Shown here: in pieces, positions 45,561 to 58,503 of the stretch
Layout of the letters: each line of letters begins with the position of its first letter
Position numbering within the stretch: the stretch's first letter is position 1
Origin: Camillea tinctor
Lineage: Eukaryota > Ascomycota > Sordariomycetes > Xylariales > Xylariaceae
Assembly (NCBI GenBank): GCA_022578605.1
Contig: MU394053.1
Coordinates: 621,960 to 685,959 of the forward strand
Reading direction: 5' to 3'
DNA length: 64,000 nucleotides
Position numbers and translations under genes: made by a program
Notes under the pieces: generated by a model
Database searches by the model: none
Seen by the model: the letters and a program-made list of their open reading frames with translations, nothing else
What the model was told of the DNA's origin: nothing

Positions 45561-47177
45561 ATGCCCTCCCTCAACCCCCTCTCCCCTCATCCCGGCTCCA
45601 TGCCCTTCCTACACCTCGGCCTCGGCCTCGCTCTCGGCCTCCTCACCGCCAGTCTCCTCCTCAAATCCTCCCATCCCACATCCCATGCCCCTTCGCCCCC
45701 CTACATACCCGCCCCCCAGCGCCCCGGGCCCAACAACAGCAACCCGGAGCATCCTTATCCGCCCACCACCAGCCAAACCCATCCCTACCCACCCACCGCC
45801 CTCCCAGGCGGGCGCGACGTCGCGACGCCCTACGGCTCGATCCGGGTGTACGAGTGGGGTCCCGCGTCGGGGCCGCGCGTGCTCTTCGTGCACGGGATCA
45901 GCACGCCGGCGCCGTTTCTGGGGGACCTGGGGCACGAGATGGTGGGGAGGGGGTGCAGGGTGATGTTATTCGGTACGAAAAAAAATGCTTTTCCTTTACT
46001 TTCTGTTTTCTCTTTTACCTTGTCTTACCTACCTGCCTATTTTAATCTGTAAGGGGGGGGGGGGGAGGATCTTATCATGGGATTTCTTTTTGTTGGTGTA
46101 AGACTAGACGTTTGGAAGAGTTTGGTAGGTAAGGGAGAGAGAGAGAGAAGCGATAGTGAGACAAGGGGGCGAGAGGAAGAGGGAGAAAAAGAAACGAAAG
46201 TGTATCTCGTGATGTGATCAAAATACTTGACTTCAAGAGAAGAGACCCAAGCCAGGAAGGAAACTTGGAACCAAAAAGAGAAAAAAAATAAAAATAAACA
46301 AAATTCTCCTCAACCGCATCTAACCCTTCTTATCGCAGACCTTTTAGGCCGCGGGTACTCCGACGCGCCCTCTGACCTCCCCTACGACGCGCGTCTCTAC
46401 ACCACGCAAATCCTACTAGTCCTCGCCTCCTCTCCCGTGCCCTGGACGTCATTCCATCTCGTGGGGTACTCTCTCGGCGGGGGCCTCTGCGTGAGCTTCG
46501 CGCGGCATTTCCCGCATCTGCTGCAGTCCCTCGCGCTCATCGCCCCCTGCGGGCTCATCCGTCGCCACCACGTGGGGTGGCGCAGCTGGCTGTACTACGG
46601 GTCGGGGCTGCTGCCAGAGGTGGTGGTGCGCGCGCTGGTGCGGCGGCGCATACGGCCGCAAGCAGCGACCACTGCCGCCGATACCGCCCCCGCCAGCACG
46701 GACATGCTGGCCACAGAGGGCGAGGCGAGGCAGGTGGACGGGGACGGGGACTCGAACGGTGGTGCGGGGTTCGACAGCACAGGGATATCTAAGCACCGGC
46801 CGGGCGTGACGGTGGGCTCCGTTGTTCAGTGGCAGGTGGACAACCACGAGGGCTTCCTAACCGCGTTCCTAAGCAGCATCCGGAATTGTCCCGTTTACGC
46901 TCCACAGCCCGACTGGAATGCCTTGGCCTCGATCCTGAAGGCCCGACGTACGCAGGACCCCGATGTGACGTCTAATACCGGGCTGGACAGCGGCAAGGTC
47001 TTGGTAGTGCTCGGGGACGATGACCCTGTCATTGTGAAAGATGAGACAATAGAAGACGCTATGGCGGTGCTGGGACCAGAGGGCGTCGAGTTTGCGATTA
47101 TCAAGGGGGGCCACGAAGTACCAATCACGAGGAGTACAGAGGTGGCGCAGGTGATAGAAGACTTCTGGGTGAGATAG
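45561..47177 (+). CDS. membrane-anchored alpha/beta hydrolase, two exons
   Basis: Proposed join(45561..45972,46339..47177), 416 aa. The start is the first ATG; the frame opens further upstream but without ATG. A hydrophobic helix (about 16-34, Gly-Leu-Gly-Leu-Ala-Leu-Gly-Leu-Leu) is followed by a Pro-rich linker, so the enzyme is probably tethered to a membrane. The core shows Phe-Val-His-Gly-Ile-Ser (oxyanion region), Asp-Leu-Leu-Gly-Arg-Gly-Tyr-Ser-Asp, the nucleophile elbow Gly-Tyr-Ser-Leu-Gly-Gly (Ser about 182), an acid candidate in Gly-Asp-Asp-Asp-Pro-Val-Ile and the histidine in Gly-Gly-His-Glu-Val-Pro. The 366-nt intron (donor GTACGA, acceptor CGCAG) is far longer than others here and holds a G tract (46053-46065). 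Coding GC is high. The substrate is unknown; lipase or esterase-like. Confidence 0.88.
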
Positions 47178-50100
47178 GTATCCAAGCTTTTCTACCAAGA
47201 ACTAGAGGAGGCATGATTCATGTGTTACTGGCACGAGTCTCAGGCAATGGTGAATAGGAAGCCTGCTTTCTAGCGTCGAATAAGCTTTGGCTAAGGTCGG
47301 GGAACATACGCAGTGTAAGTTACCGCAGTGTAAGTGACGATGGCACCCTAGATAACGAGGTAGCTAGAGTTTAGATAGATTACATGTATGACCAGAGAAC
47401 AGATTTAAGAGTCTACACTAGATATAAAGCAATAAGAATCTCTTAACATGAATAATTGGCAATACTGCACCTCTAACAGTAAGCTAACCTTAGTATAAAA
47501 AAAATAGAGACTTACGTAGTTGAGGAAATGATAGCAAGACTAAGCCCATGCCCTCCTCCTTTCTCATGGATCTCATGGTCCTAGGTTCTCATTCCATTAA
47601 GTTCTTGGAACGACTTCATACTCCATACTAGATGGTGCGTATGTATGTGTGTGTCTGACGATCAGCACAATGTATCGGCAGATGAGCAGCTAGAGATCAG
47701 CAGTCAGAGACAGACAACGACAACTCGTCCGACTTGCGGCTGTCGATGGTGTGAACAATTTGCAAGCTTACGGTGTATGCGAATTCGTACCACAGCGTCG
47801 TTATCCGAACACATGCATTGCATGCAAATCGAATTAGTCGTACTTTATAGGTCACTCGGGTCGAGTTGTGTTATCAATCTGCCTGCCCAGGACTCGTTCG
47901 AGGGATCGCGTGTAAGCGGGTACGGTCTGCCAAGGACTAGACCGCAGCTTACAGACAATATTAATGTCCTTCTACAAAAAGAGGACAGTCTGCAGGGTGG
48001 ATTGACTAAGCTGCAGTCCAGGGGCGCTTGGAGGACATCTCAAGGTGCAGAAGTGAAACTTAGATGGTGGAATGAAATTGCTATCCCCAGCACGAGATTG
48101 GTCTGGTCGGGTTCTTGGGTGACATTGTGAGTGTTGGCATCGGCCTTTTCCACTGGTGTCTGTACACCTAGCCTATACTTAGGAACCCCCCCTCCCCTCC
48201 ATTACCCTCTCGTTCCCCCATGTCATTCCACACACGTGTGGCTGTGTGGGTATAGGGCGAAACCTGGGGAATGTATAGTCGAGTATCCACAACGTTCCCA
48301 ATATTGCAGCTTTGGCGTGAACAAGGGAACAGGGGGGGAGGGGGGAGGACCAATAGAAAGGCCTGTGTCAAAGCTGACGACTTGTGGCCTTAAGATACCA
48401 AGATACAAAAGTATTGTTCTGGGTATTAAGATCCCCCTTCTCTCAATTTGGCCTATGTGATCCCAGTTTTGCAGGATAGATATTCACACACAAGTGGAGT
48501 AATAGCGTAATGCCTCCTGAATATCTGTTTATCTTTGTGTGTCTACGTCTATCTTTCTTGAACCGGTTGGACAGTCAGAATCCCGTAGCTTCCGGAGTCA
48601 GTACCGGCTGTAAGTCCGAGGTGGTTACCATCACAACGGTGGTAGCGATGGTGGTAACAGTGATGACAGGACCTCGTAGGGTAATAGTAAGTAGCATCAG
48701 TAAGAGACTGCAGCAGTAATATTCGGGGCTTAACTGTTGTCGGTGTTCAACGGTGCAGATCATACATCAGAACTTGCAGCAGATGGAGCAAAAGTCCTTA
48801 GACCCTGCACCCAGGATTGGTAGGTAGAGTTCGGAACCATCTTGAACACAGCCCCGAACATCTTTCTCACTTTTCCTTATTACTTTCTTCCACCTGTCGA
48901 TCAAATGGGCGTATTACGTGGGGATGTATGTATATACTAACTAACCTAACCTAAACCAAGGGAGTCCATATGTAGTGTGCAAGCAATGCATGGTCGACAT
49001 GACACCTGGGCTGGCATGGATGATGAATGAAGCAACCCCGGAAATGGAAAAAGAAAAGAAAAGAAGAAAAAAGTGACGATGATTCTCATTTTTATTAAAT
49101 CCATAGTACCTTATGTAGGTGCCCAATCCGAAGTCGTACTTATGGTCGATCAACGGGATAGGATGTTCCTCTCAGGGTCCGGTCTAAGAGATGGTTGATG
49201 TAATTCTATGTAATTCTCCTGAAGATGAATGGGGTAAGAAGGGTAAGAATGAAACATGAAGAATTGAATTACATCAGAAATAATCGATTAAAGTACTTCC
49301 ATGGGTTAGATGCATCCAATAGAGTTTGGCCCTCATATTCGGATAAATTGTTAAAGCAATCAAATGGGAAAAAGAGCATGAGATACGTACCCCCCCTTTT
49401 TTTTCTTTTACCCCGCAAAATCCATCTGGATCGTGAGTGACGTCGAGACCTGTGTGGGTTGGGTGTTAGGAAGGTTAGTTCAGGCCATGTTAGTATAACG
49501 CAGTGCTATTCGCCGACCTGTTAACTGCCATTAGCAAAAAGCCTAGCTGCCCCCGGTCCTAAGCTCGCCTCTGACAGGGTCCTCCCCCACTACGCTAGAT
49601 CTTCCTATTGGCTGGTGTTTTCTACTTATGAATTCTAGTGTGCATTCTCGACTTGTGTTCCTTGTTTATGTAAGCTATCTACCTGCTAATTACTAGCTAC
49701 CTTGCTTAGGTACAACCTCACACTGCACTAGGTAAGGGAAGGTAAGTAACTTACCGGTTTAGGTAGGTAGATTAGTGGTATTTGTTTGATTAAAAAGATA
49801 AAATAGATTAATTAAATATACTACCACTACTACTGTATGTACAGTACACTACATTAAACTCAACTTCCCTAACTCCCTAGATTAGGTTAAGTATTTACCG
49901 TATTTCTCCTCCCCCCAACTCAATTCTTTTTTTTTTCACTGAATCTTTCATTATACCTAAAAGGTTCCTAGTTTCATCACCCCTCACATACATAGGCTCT
50001 CCACTTTTCACTTTCTTATCACCACGATTCAGAGGTTTATCGTATCTCTTTCTTCTAAAGTAGTATATTTTGGAAGTCCACTCCCTCCTCACTGCTATCT

Positions 50101-50843
50101 CCACTATTGTGCAGTTTTATTAATAACCTTCTTTACATACCCAATTAGGTATTACTTTACTTTACCTACAATACTATATTTCCTTCTTCCTCTCAACTTT
50201 CTTTCTCTCCCTTCCATCTACATACTCTCTTTCATCTCTTCTCCCCCCACCACCACCACCATCACCATTCACACCCACCCATATTCATTCAATTGCCCGT
50301 CGTCACATCTCCGAGTCAGCACATTCACATCTGATTCATACGAGACCGTTTATCCAAGCCGCGTAATTCAATTGGGTCTCAAGTTGTAGCATGTAAACGT
50401 TGTTCATTGCATCAAAGAAGAACAGACCTCCGTTTGTTCCACTTTGCCTGCTACTCTCCGTACCATTCATACGATAATCGTTCGATACAAAGAATCATCA
50501 ACTTATTTTTTTTGTGAACTCTTCACCTTCACTCTACACTCGGACATATCCTCGACCATTACATTACCTATACTGCCATTATTACTCAGAACAAGTGGAA
50601 GATAAATAAAAAGTTATTCGTCAATTACTACATAAAGGGTGCCGATTCTTTCAAAGAATTCTTCTCTTTTATTTCTTCTACTACCTTTGACCTACGAACC
50701 GAACCGAGCCCTACCAAATACAGAGACACGCACTTGAGCTTCAACATAGTTAGACAAGTGTGGTGGCAATTCCATCTACACGAACTCCAACACCAACATC
50801 ACTACCAACTCGAAACCGAATAAAACAACAAAACAACAAAACC
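47178..50843. other. gene-poor region and long pyrimidine-rich leader
   Basis: The 161-codon frame at 47645-48130 has no recognisable domain and odd composition; I leave it out. From about 49850 to 50843 the DNA is rich in CT and ACC words, consistent with promoter and long 5' leader of the next gene. A short TTGGA-rich spacer and GTA/GGT repeats occur near 48640. Confidence 0.55.
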
Positions 50844-51668
50844 ATGTCGGGCGACAACGGTAACGGAGGACCATCCCACGATCGCCGTGGTTCTGTGACC
50901 TCGGTTGCCTTTTCCAACCTGTTCCACCGTAGCAACTCCATCTCGACTGGTCGCGAGTCAGTTGTATCGGCTGCTGCCAGAGACCAACGCCGTCGGCTCT
51001 CTGTCACCACCTTGGGGTTATCCGGCACCTCGCCGCCCTCGCAGAATAGCAGCAACGCCAACACACCGCACAACCTTAGGCGGGGAAGTATCTCGACCAA
51101 CAACTCGGAAGCTATCGACGAGAGTGCTGTCGAAGACGACGAATACGCCAAGCCTCCCCCTTCTTCTCCCTTCGCACGCCGTATTAGTTTCGGGGCCCAA
51201 GCCATGCGTAGCATTCGCACTGGTCCCGGTCCCGTAAGCCCTGGATCAGTTGGTAGGCCAGCCCTGCATTCAAGACGTTTTTCTTCTAGTGGGCAATCTC
51301 ACCCTCCCCCAACCAGTGCTCCGTCGGCTGCAGCCGCGAGACGGATCAGCACCTCTCAGGCAAGCAACACACATTCTAAAAGATCCTCTTCTGACATGCT
51401 CTCTGCTCGTTCAGATAACGGTTATAACTGGTCGGAGCAGCTCAGGTCACGCGCTGAAAGCAGCCTGACGAGCCACCGTCCCTCCTTCGGAGCCGGTACT
51501 TCCGGTTCGCCCTCTCGCTTCAACGCTCAACATGATCGTGCCAAGTCTGTCTCCGACATGCCTCCTCCACCCCAACAGGCTGCTGCCATGCAACCTCGCC
51601 ATGTCGAGAGACCCAAGCCTGATGCTATGCAGGAGCGTATCCTAAAGGGTGATTTTTACATGGATTGA
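50844..51668 (+). CDS. conserved Ser-rich protein of unknown function, single exon
   Basis: 274 aa from the ATG in ACCATGTCG. The protein is rich in Ser, Arg and Pro and largely disordered. It has blocks I recall as strongly conserved in Pezizomycotina hypothetical proteins: Arg-Arg-Gly-Ser-Val-Thr-Ser-Val-Ala-Phe-Ser-Asn-Leu-Phe near the N-terminus, Arg-Arg-Leu-Ser-Val-Thr-Thr-Leu-Gly-Leu-Ser-Gly-Thr, Pro-Phe-Ala-Arg-Arg-Ile-Ser-Phe-Gly-Ala-Gln-Ala, Asn-Trp-Ser-Glu-Gln-Leu-Arg-Ser-Arg-Ala-Glu, and the invariant-looking end Glu-Arg-Ile-Leu-Lys-Gly-Asp-Phe-Tyr-Met-Asp. Several Arg-Arg-x-Ser sites suggest phosphorylation by PKA-like kinases. No enzyme fold or membrane segment is visible. A long CT-rich leader suggests strong or regulated expression. 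It looks like a housekeeping gene outside the metabolite locus. Confidence 0.85.
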   Translation: MSGDNGNGGPSHDRRGSVTSVAFSNLFHRSNSISTGRESVVSAAARDQRRRLSVTTLGLSGTSPPSQNSSNANTPHNLRRGSISTNNSEAIDESAVEDDEYAKPPPSSPFARRISFGAQAMRSIRTGPGPVSPGSVGRPALHSRRFSSSGQSHPPPTSAPSAAAARRISTSQASNTHSKRSSSDMLSARSDNGYNWSEQLRSRAESSLTSHRPSFGAGTSGSPSRFNAQHDRAKSVSDMPPPPQQAAAMQPRHVERPKPDAMQERILKGDFYMD

Positions 51669-53521
51669 TTACGGGTCTCTTTTCTTTTATAATTATTCTT
51701 TAAGGCCGTATTTCAATCCTTTCCATTCAGATATGTACGAAGGTGTGCAAATGTTGAAGACACGAAAAAAAAAACCCAGAAGACTTCTTATTTGCTTCCC
51801 ACCACAAGCAAGCAAACCCTTAACAATTCTCAAGGGGTATTTTCCTAAGCTACAGCCCACCTATCTTACCTAACCTATACTTGTGGTAAGCTGCAAGTTC
51901 AAGTTTATTTCACTTTTAGGTTCTATGTTCCCATACTTCCCACGCCAGAGAACAAAAAAAAAATAACAAAAATAACAAAACATGGCGTTCAATCGGTTTG
52001 AACAACTTTTATGGCGTTGAATTGGCCCAAAGGGATGGCCAACGTCGGGGGGTTCCGACGGGTACAGGGTGGCAAATTGTTTCACGGGACCGGGCATCGC
52101 TACTACGGGGGGAACACAGATCATATCACACGTTTGGGAAAATCAACGTGGTATCGGGACCTGGATCGGAACATCGGGTTAGTATGTACAGGTCAGGTTG
52201 GGGAAATACAAATCATCGAGTACAAAGAAACTCGGTCGAGGGAACATGACAGCAAGTTTTAGTGCGGTCCAGGTCGTTTAAGTGCTTTTTTTCTTTCTCT
52301 TGTCTCTCTTTGTTCTAGGAGATTGCTTCGCAACCCGTTTTTTTGCTTCTAAAGCATAGCTAGTTGAAACTACACGACCTAGCTCCTGTGGAGTTGATGT
52401 ATGAATAAAAGAAACGGTGGAGAAAAAGAAGGTGAAGGTATGGGGTAGGGGGCAAGGGGTCTGGCAGGGTTCCGGCGAGATGTATGATCTGATATCGATC
52501 GAGGCTGAATGAAGAAAACAAGGGTATCCGGAACGAAAAGAGCAAAAAAAGGACAGGGTAGACTAGGTAGGTCTAGGTACCTAAGACTTTATGTTACCCC
52601 AGTCTTAAGTCAATGCATCGGAACTTTTCCTTTTCTTCTTCATGTTCTTCTTGAAACAGATATCTCTTCAACTTTGATATGTTCACCCAGGGGTACCCAT
52701 GGCTGAGACAAGACAGACAGACGACGGGAAGAGGGAGACCCAGTTTGCCAGCTACCCTATCCTATCTACTTTACCTAGAACGAGTATAAATGAGAAGGCT
52801 GAGAAAGGGGAAAAGGGGGGGTAAAAAGTTCGCGCTAATATTAAAAAAAAAAAAAAAAAAACTTATTGTGTCTGAGATACATACGATGCCTTTTTGGCTG
52901 ACATGATATTATGACCTGACCTGGCCTGACCTGACTTGACCCGACTGTGCTTTGCATGTTCCCTTTGCCATTCGTTCGCGCGTAAACTATTGACTGGCGC
53001 CAGTTAGGAAGTTTTGATGTTATGGAAAGCGAGATGTGGACTTGGCACGATAGATAGATACATACCATACCTACTTTCTTTACTCTGCCAGTAAGTACAA
53101 TACCGTATCTTCACCTAGCATATTGAGCCCTGTCTAGGTTAGGTTAGTTGGTTTGGTTCTCCCTACTATCTTGCGATATAGATTATATATACTTTGGAAA
53201 AGAAGGAGCTGGTGTCAGGGAGGCGAGAAGGTTTAGAATCTGGGTTTAGGTGTATAACTGGAACCGGTATACCGTATTCCCCCCCCCCCCCCCCCTTCAT
53301 TCTGGCTTCGCTGGTTCTCTGATTCTAGGTAGTCCTTGATGTCCTTCCCCCCCTTTTCCCTCTTTATGTTTCTTTTCGTGTACCATCTGTTCCCCTCTCC
53401 CCCCCCCCTTTACCTGCTACTTACTGCCTTTCCCCCTCTTCTGTTAAAGTATTGGGCATGTGTGTAATCTGAGCTGACCTGATTTATATGTAAACCCAGC
53501 CTACTTACCTATCTACTACTT

Positions 53522-53541
53522 TATATATATATATATATATA
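53522..53541. repeat. (TA)10 microsatellite
   Basis: Ten TA dinucleotides in non-coding DNA. Confidence 0.9.
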
Positions 53542-53926
53542 CGAAACCCGACTTCTAGCCCCCTGCGAATTGCAAGATACACACCGAAGTAAGATGATAC
53601 CTACGAGCAGAAGTGCAAAGATGAACAGGAAAAGGGCCAGGAAATGGTAATATATTTAAATTAAAGCGCCTCCTCTCCCCCTTACTTATCTTCTACTCCC
53701 GCTCATATACGTAACCTACATCTACGTACCCCCCTCCGTCCTTCGCGGTGTTTTTGCACTTTTGTTTTACATTAACAAGCCCGTATTTCCTACCTACATT
53801 AAAGAAGAAAGGGAGAGGAAGGGGGATAAGAGCCTGCTTGTTTGTCTGCCAGCCTACATAGATATCTAGATAGGTGATACTGTTCAATACATAGGGTCTT
53901 ATTGTCTTGTTGCTTAGGTTAGATCT

Positions 53927-54136
53927 GGGGGGGGGGGGGGGGGGGGGGGTTAAAAAAAAAAAAAAAAAAAAAAACCAAAAAAAAAAAACAAAAAAAGAAA
54001 AAAAAAAAATAAAAAAAAATATAATGCCATAAATAAATAAANNNNNNNNNNGGTGGGGGTTGTGGTTGGGGTTTTTGTGGTTTTTTTTTTTTTTTTTTGT
54101 TTTGTTGTGGTGGGGGGGGGGGGGGGGGGGGGGGGG
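53927..54136. other. assembly gap (10 N) inside nested homopolymers
   Basis: A G tract (53927-53949), long A-rich runs, then ten Ns (54042-54051), then GT-rich and T-rich runs and a second G tract (54112-54136). Order and spacing here should not be trusted. Confidence 0.95.
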
Positions 54137-55571
54137 TTAGACAGAAACACAACACAATAGACCTACATAAAAAAAGCTTGATAGGATAGAATAAAAGAAC
54201 AACGTAGATAAGGCCAGACATACATACATACATACGTACATTCATCTACAACCTAGCAAGTTCAGTAAATATATAAATACACTACTCAACATTCCTTCCT
54301 CCTCCCCTTTCCCAACACACAACCAGTCACCAACGGTACACGAACTGCCCCTACCCTACCCTCTTGACTCGACCCAGCCCAGCCCAACCCAACTTCTCAA
54401 AACTCAACTCCACCATCCCCATGCCATCCCTTCATCGATGCCGTCCCAAGCATACCCATCTCATACAAGCTTTCATGACGCACATTGGGGGGAGGGGGTG
54501 TTAATCAGGTAAAACCCCAGTCCAATCGAGACCCCTAGGGTCCACTCCATTCCCCGCCGCTAAATAAAAAAAAAGGAACGGTAAGGGTCTTACATTTTTT
54601 TTTTTTTGCGTTTCGTCATATAGGGGGGCGGTAGCCAGCAGTACATAATATAGATAGATCATATCGCCTCTTTGCCGTCCCCTCCCGTCCCCTCCCCCTT
54701 CCACCCCTCTAAGACCAGGACTTAGATGGGCGATGCTGCCTGGCGTTATACCCGTTATTTTTCTCTGTTTGCTCTTCCTGCAATCAGCCAACCAGTCACA
54801 GTCGTTCCTTCTTTCCCCTCTCACATGAATTGGAGATGTCATTATAACCTAATCCCCAAGCCTCGAACTCTAGAAGCGGCGTCCTATATACCCCCTCCAC
54901 CCCCCTTCCCACTGCACCCCACATCCTATAAAGATGCAGAGTGGGGGTACAGATACGATCTGATCTGATAGGTGTATATAATAATTATAGGGGGGGGGGG
55001 GTGGACAGCAGCAAAAGAATAAGAGGGAGGGGGAGGTAAGGGCGAAAGTAGGACACCTTAATAGAGAGGAGACCGAAAATGGTATGCAAAGAACATTATA
55101 GAATTCCAAACCAATGCGCATAGCATAATCGCTAGTAACGACCAACCGACCAACTAGAATTGGAGAAAGAAGGGGAAAGGGAGGGTGTCATCAGTGCCAA
55201 TAACGATAAATTACTGGTCGATCGATCGATCGATTAATCAATCGACCGGGTTGGCTGGTTGGTCGGTAGGTTTGATTCAATCGATTCTATGGTGATGACG
55301 ACGATGTAGTGACTAACTCCATAGAAGGTAGGTAGGTGAATAATCCCGTGTGCGCACCTTAGCAAATAACGATGGCTCGACGTAAAAAATGGTAGGCGAT
55401 AACTGCGGCTTATAAATCTGGCGATATCATAATGATGGCATAAGGAAAAGGGGGGGTAGGAGGGGGACATGTCTCATTCCTCCTCTCCCCTATACGCTGT
55501 CACGGCACATACACATAACACAACGTGATGCAACGCACGTAACACACAACGCTCGTACTTTCAGGCCAAGC

Positions 55572-58503
55572 CTAGAACCTGAACTGGTTCCCTTGCCCGT
55601 TGGGGTACCCATCAAACAAGCCATTGAGCAAAGGGTCGTTCTGCATTATGAACCGCATACTGCTCTCGTAACTGGCTGAGTCGCCGGGGCTCCCTCCTCC
55701 AAACCCCGTGAGCGTAAGTCCCATGGCCTGCTCGAACCCGTCGCCCATATTGCTATAGTCTAGGTCGCCCGAGAACGTGTCGGCCACCCATGGTATGATG
55801 CCTTGGCCCGGACCCGGGATCCCGATTTCAACGCCGGTGCTAGGGTCAAACATGTAGGGTGTGGGGGCTGAGGCGGGTAGCCAGGCCGGATAGGCGGGCG
55901 AGTTCGTGCTTGTGTTAGGCGGCATCGCATTCTGGTTCTGTCCGCTTCGCGAATGTCCATTCCCAGTGGCAATCTCAGACAAAAGCTGTAGCGGGGTGTT
56001 GAATTCGGGTTGTTGTTGCTGTTTCTGTTGCTGCTGTTGATGTTGATGTTGTGACAGCTGCTGCGGTGGATGTGGTAGTTGTTGTGGTTGTTGCTTCTGC
56101 TGCTGCTGTACGGGTGCAGCCTTGTTCTCCTGAGTAGTTCTGGGAGGAGTTGTGCCATTATTGCCTTGTGAGGACTGAGGGCATCTCAAAGCTGGATCGA
56201 TCTGATCCTCGGCAGCTGAGCCTTTCCCTTGGCCCTGCTTATGGAACCAGCCCCGGAGCATCATTAGCACTACAACAAATTTGCTGGCTGGGCGGGATTT
56301 GTCAGATGCAGCTGTTTCGCGGAACTTGTCAAGTAGCTTATCGAGATACTCGGCCACTTTCATATTGTCCTTGTTGATGATCTTGCCTAGCTCTGAATTC
56401 GGTGAGCTAGCGCTGAAGTACATTTTGATGAGGACGACGACGGCATATGCAACTCGTACAAAGTTGAATATGGGCAAGCAGCGGATGCTCGGTATGTCCA
56501 TGCTAAGGAATGTTTCGAAGATACCATCTATGGCGGTTAGACAAGCGGATAACGCGCCGATGTGTGCCGCAGTAAGACTATCCCCGAGCCCTGGTATTGG
56601 ATCACGGAGGGCATCGGCGTTCATGGGTGGGCGGTATTCTTCGCTGTTTTTATCCACGTATAATGCGATCTCATGCATATACAGGTTCAGAACATGGAAG
56701 CTGAGAAGAAGTGAAGCTGCGGTCTGTCAGTATTGTGTAAGGTCTCAGGTCAATGCATACGGAGCACTCACGTTGTTTTTCCTCCTTGGGTATACTATCG
56801 CTATATTTGGCAAGGCCGCTTTCGAAGCCCCTAAGGGCGTGCTGTATTTTCTGTTCTGTGATGTTGACGAACACACTAGAGTCGTCCATAGAGAACTGAA
56901 TGCCGACCTCCTCGGCTAAGCGATGGGTCCAGACTAGATGGCATAGATACTTGTCCGTTGGTTCCGCGTCGGGAGACGACTCGAGAATATCCATGCACTC
57001 GGTCATGAAGGCCTGCCAGCGGATCAGGTTGGGACGGTGCAGGGCCATGGCCACATTAGATGCTAGGAAATAGGAGGCGAGCCAGGTGCGGCGGGATTCG
57101 ATGGTGGTGGGATCGGGAAGGGGATGTTTTCGAAAGGGGTGGTCCCGCCAGGTATAGGGTATAAGTCTGGATTTGGGATTGTTCTTCTTCCGGCCCAGGC
57201 CAATGTCGATGGCCATGACAGCAGCGAGATGAACAAACTGATAGAATTTCAACTCTTCGAAATGCTCAGGGGGGAAGTACCAGATGACGCTGACTTGCAG
57301 GGCCTGGACAATCTCCAGGCTCTTCTCCCCGGTCAGGATAATCTTGTCAGCGAAGATGTGCATGAGATCGCGCACTAACTGGCGCTGGACGTTGGGGGTT
57401 TCGGACGAAGCCACGGCCATGACAGCCAGGAACAGAATGGGCTTGGCTTTACGAACCTCGGACACGGTGGTGCCGCGAGGAAAGACCACAGCCGGGAGAT
57501 GGGGGGCCATGCGCTCGGTATAGCGCTGGAAAAGCCTGGCAGCATCATCGATGGTGATTATGCCACGGCCAATTATATCCGAGTCTAGGTGCGACGAGGG
57601 GGATACCGCGGAGTCCTTTGCGCCCTCGGACGACATGTCTCGCGTATCATTGAACTTCCGTTTCTGGCCAGCCATGGCAGACGGCGTGGCAAAGGAGGAT
57701 CTTGCCGAGTCGGTTGGTAGCTGGGAGGAAGACGAAGACATGGAGGAGTCTCGTGGAGGCGGTGGTGCCCCCCATTCTCTGGCAGCAGAAGTTGAGGCCG
57801 AAGCAGCACTGGGAGTGGCATATGGGTTGTTGGTGAATAGATTCTGGTCGATAGAGATAGGCGAGGCATGGGCATGGGCATGGTGTGTAGATGATGATGA
57901 TGTTGTTATTGGTGTTGTTGTCGCATTTCCCATCCCACTTCCACTTCCCATTCCACTTCCGCTCCCACTCCCTCGAGTAGCCTGTAAACTCGCAGTCAAG
58001 GCATCGATCTTCTTCTCCAACTCGGCCACCCGACTATCCGTCTTCTTCTGCCTCTTCCGCGTGGGCTGGGTCACCACACAGCTCCGACCTGCTTTGGCGC
58101 ATCGCTTACACGGCCCGTCTGGGTTGTTGGGATCGGGTTCGCACTTCACCTTTAAACCTCGACATGCTTCACAGGCGCGCGGTCGCTTCGGGTCGTTGGG
58201 ATCGTGGGGGGTAGTGCTGAGAGGATTAGTATTGGGAGTATCGCCGAGACCAGTGGGAGTCTGAGGAGTGAAGGCAGAGGTCGAGGCGGTTGGCGATACT
58301 GTAGAGTGTTGTTGCTGTTGTTGTTGTTGGTGTTGGAATTGTGGTTGTAGTGATGATGATCTTGGTGGGGATTCCGATCCTTCTTTTTGTCTATTACTAT
58401 TGTTGTTGGTGTTGTGGTTGTGGTTGTGGTTGTTGTCATTAACAACAATTGAATCGTCCGCGGCAGAATCTCGCAGACGAGGATCTAACGAGGCTGGATC
58501 CAT
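55572..58503 (-). CDS. Zn2Cys6 transcription factor, Gln/Asn-rich, two exons
   Basis: Proposed complement(join(55572..56716,56772..58503)), 958 aa. The 55-nt intron (donor GTGAGT, acceptor CGCAG, phase 1) joins both frames. The start is the ATG at 58503; the frame extends upstream only through what looks like a 5'-leader intron with a poly-T acceptor. Cysteines at 111, 114, 121, 132, 135 and 142 form the zinc cluster (CX2CX6CX10CX2CX6C), followed by a basic Arg-Lys-Arg-Gln-Lys-Lys and a coiled coil (Arg-Val-Ala-Glu-Leu-Glu-Lys-Lys-Ile-Asp-Ala-Leu). An Asn/His and Gln-rich N-terminus and a long Gln-rich segment between the middle domain and the C-terminus suggest activation regions. The style resembles factors annotated as PriB/War1-like. 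It is well away from the metabolite genes and probably a global regulator. Confidence 0.9.

Larger units (their letters stand above)
51669..55571. other. gene-poor region with homopolymers
   Basis: No gene can be supported. It contains many homopolymer runs (poly-A at 52842-52860, poly-C at 53280-53295, AT repeat, and the gap region near 54 kb), GATCGATC repeats at about 55219-55238 and the 3' flanks of convergent genes. Frames here are low-complexity. Confidence 0.6.

Noticed and set aside
47645..48130. 161-codon single frame
   Set aside because: No domain or conserved block seen; Cys-rich start looks random and both flanks are non-coding.
57551..58264. 237-codon plus-strand frame opposite the large Zn2Cys6 factor
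   Set aside because: Antisense shadow of the zinc-cluster exon; composition follows the complementary codons.
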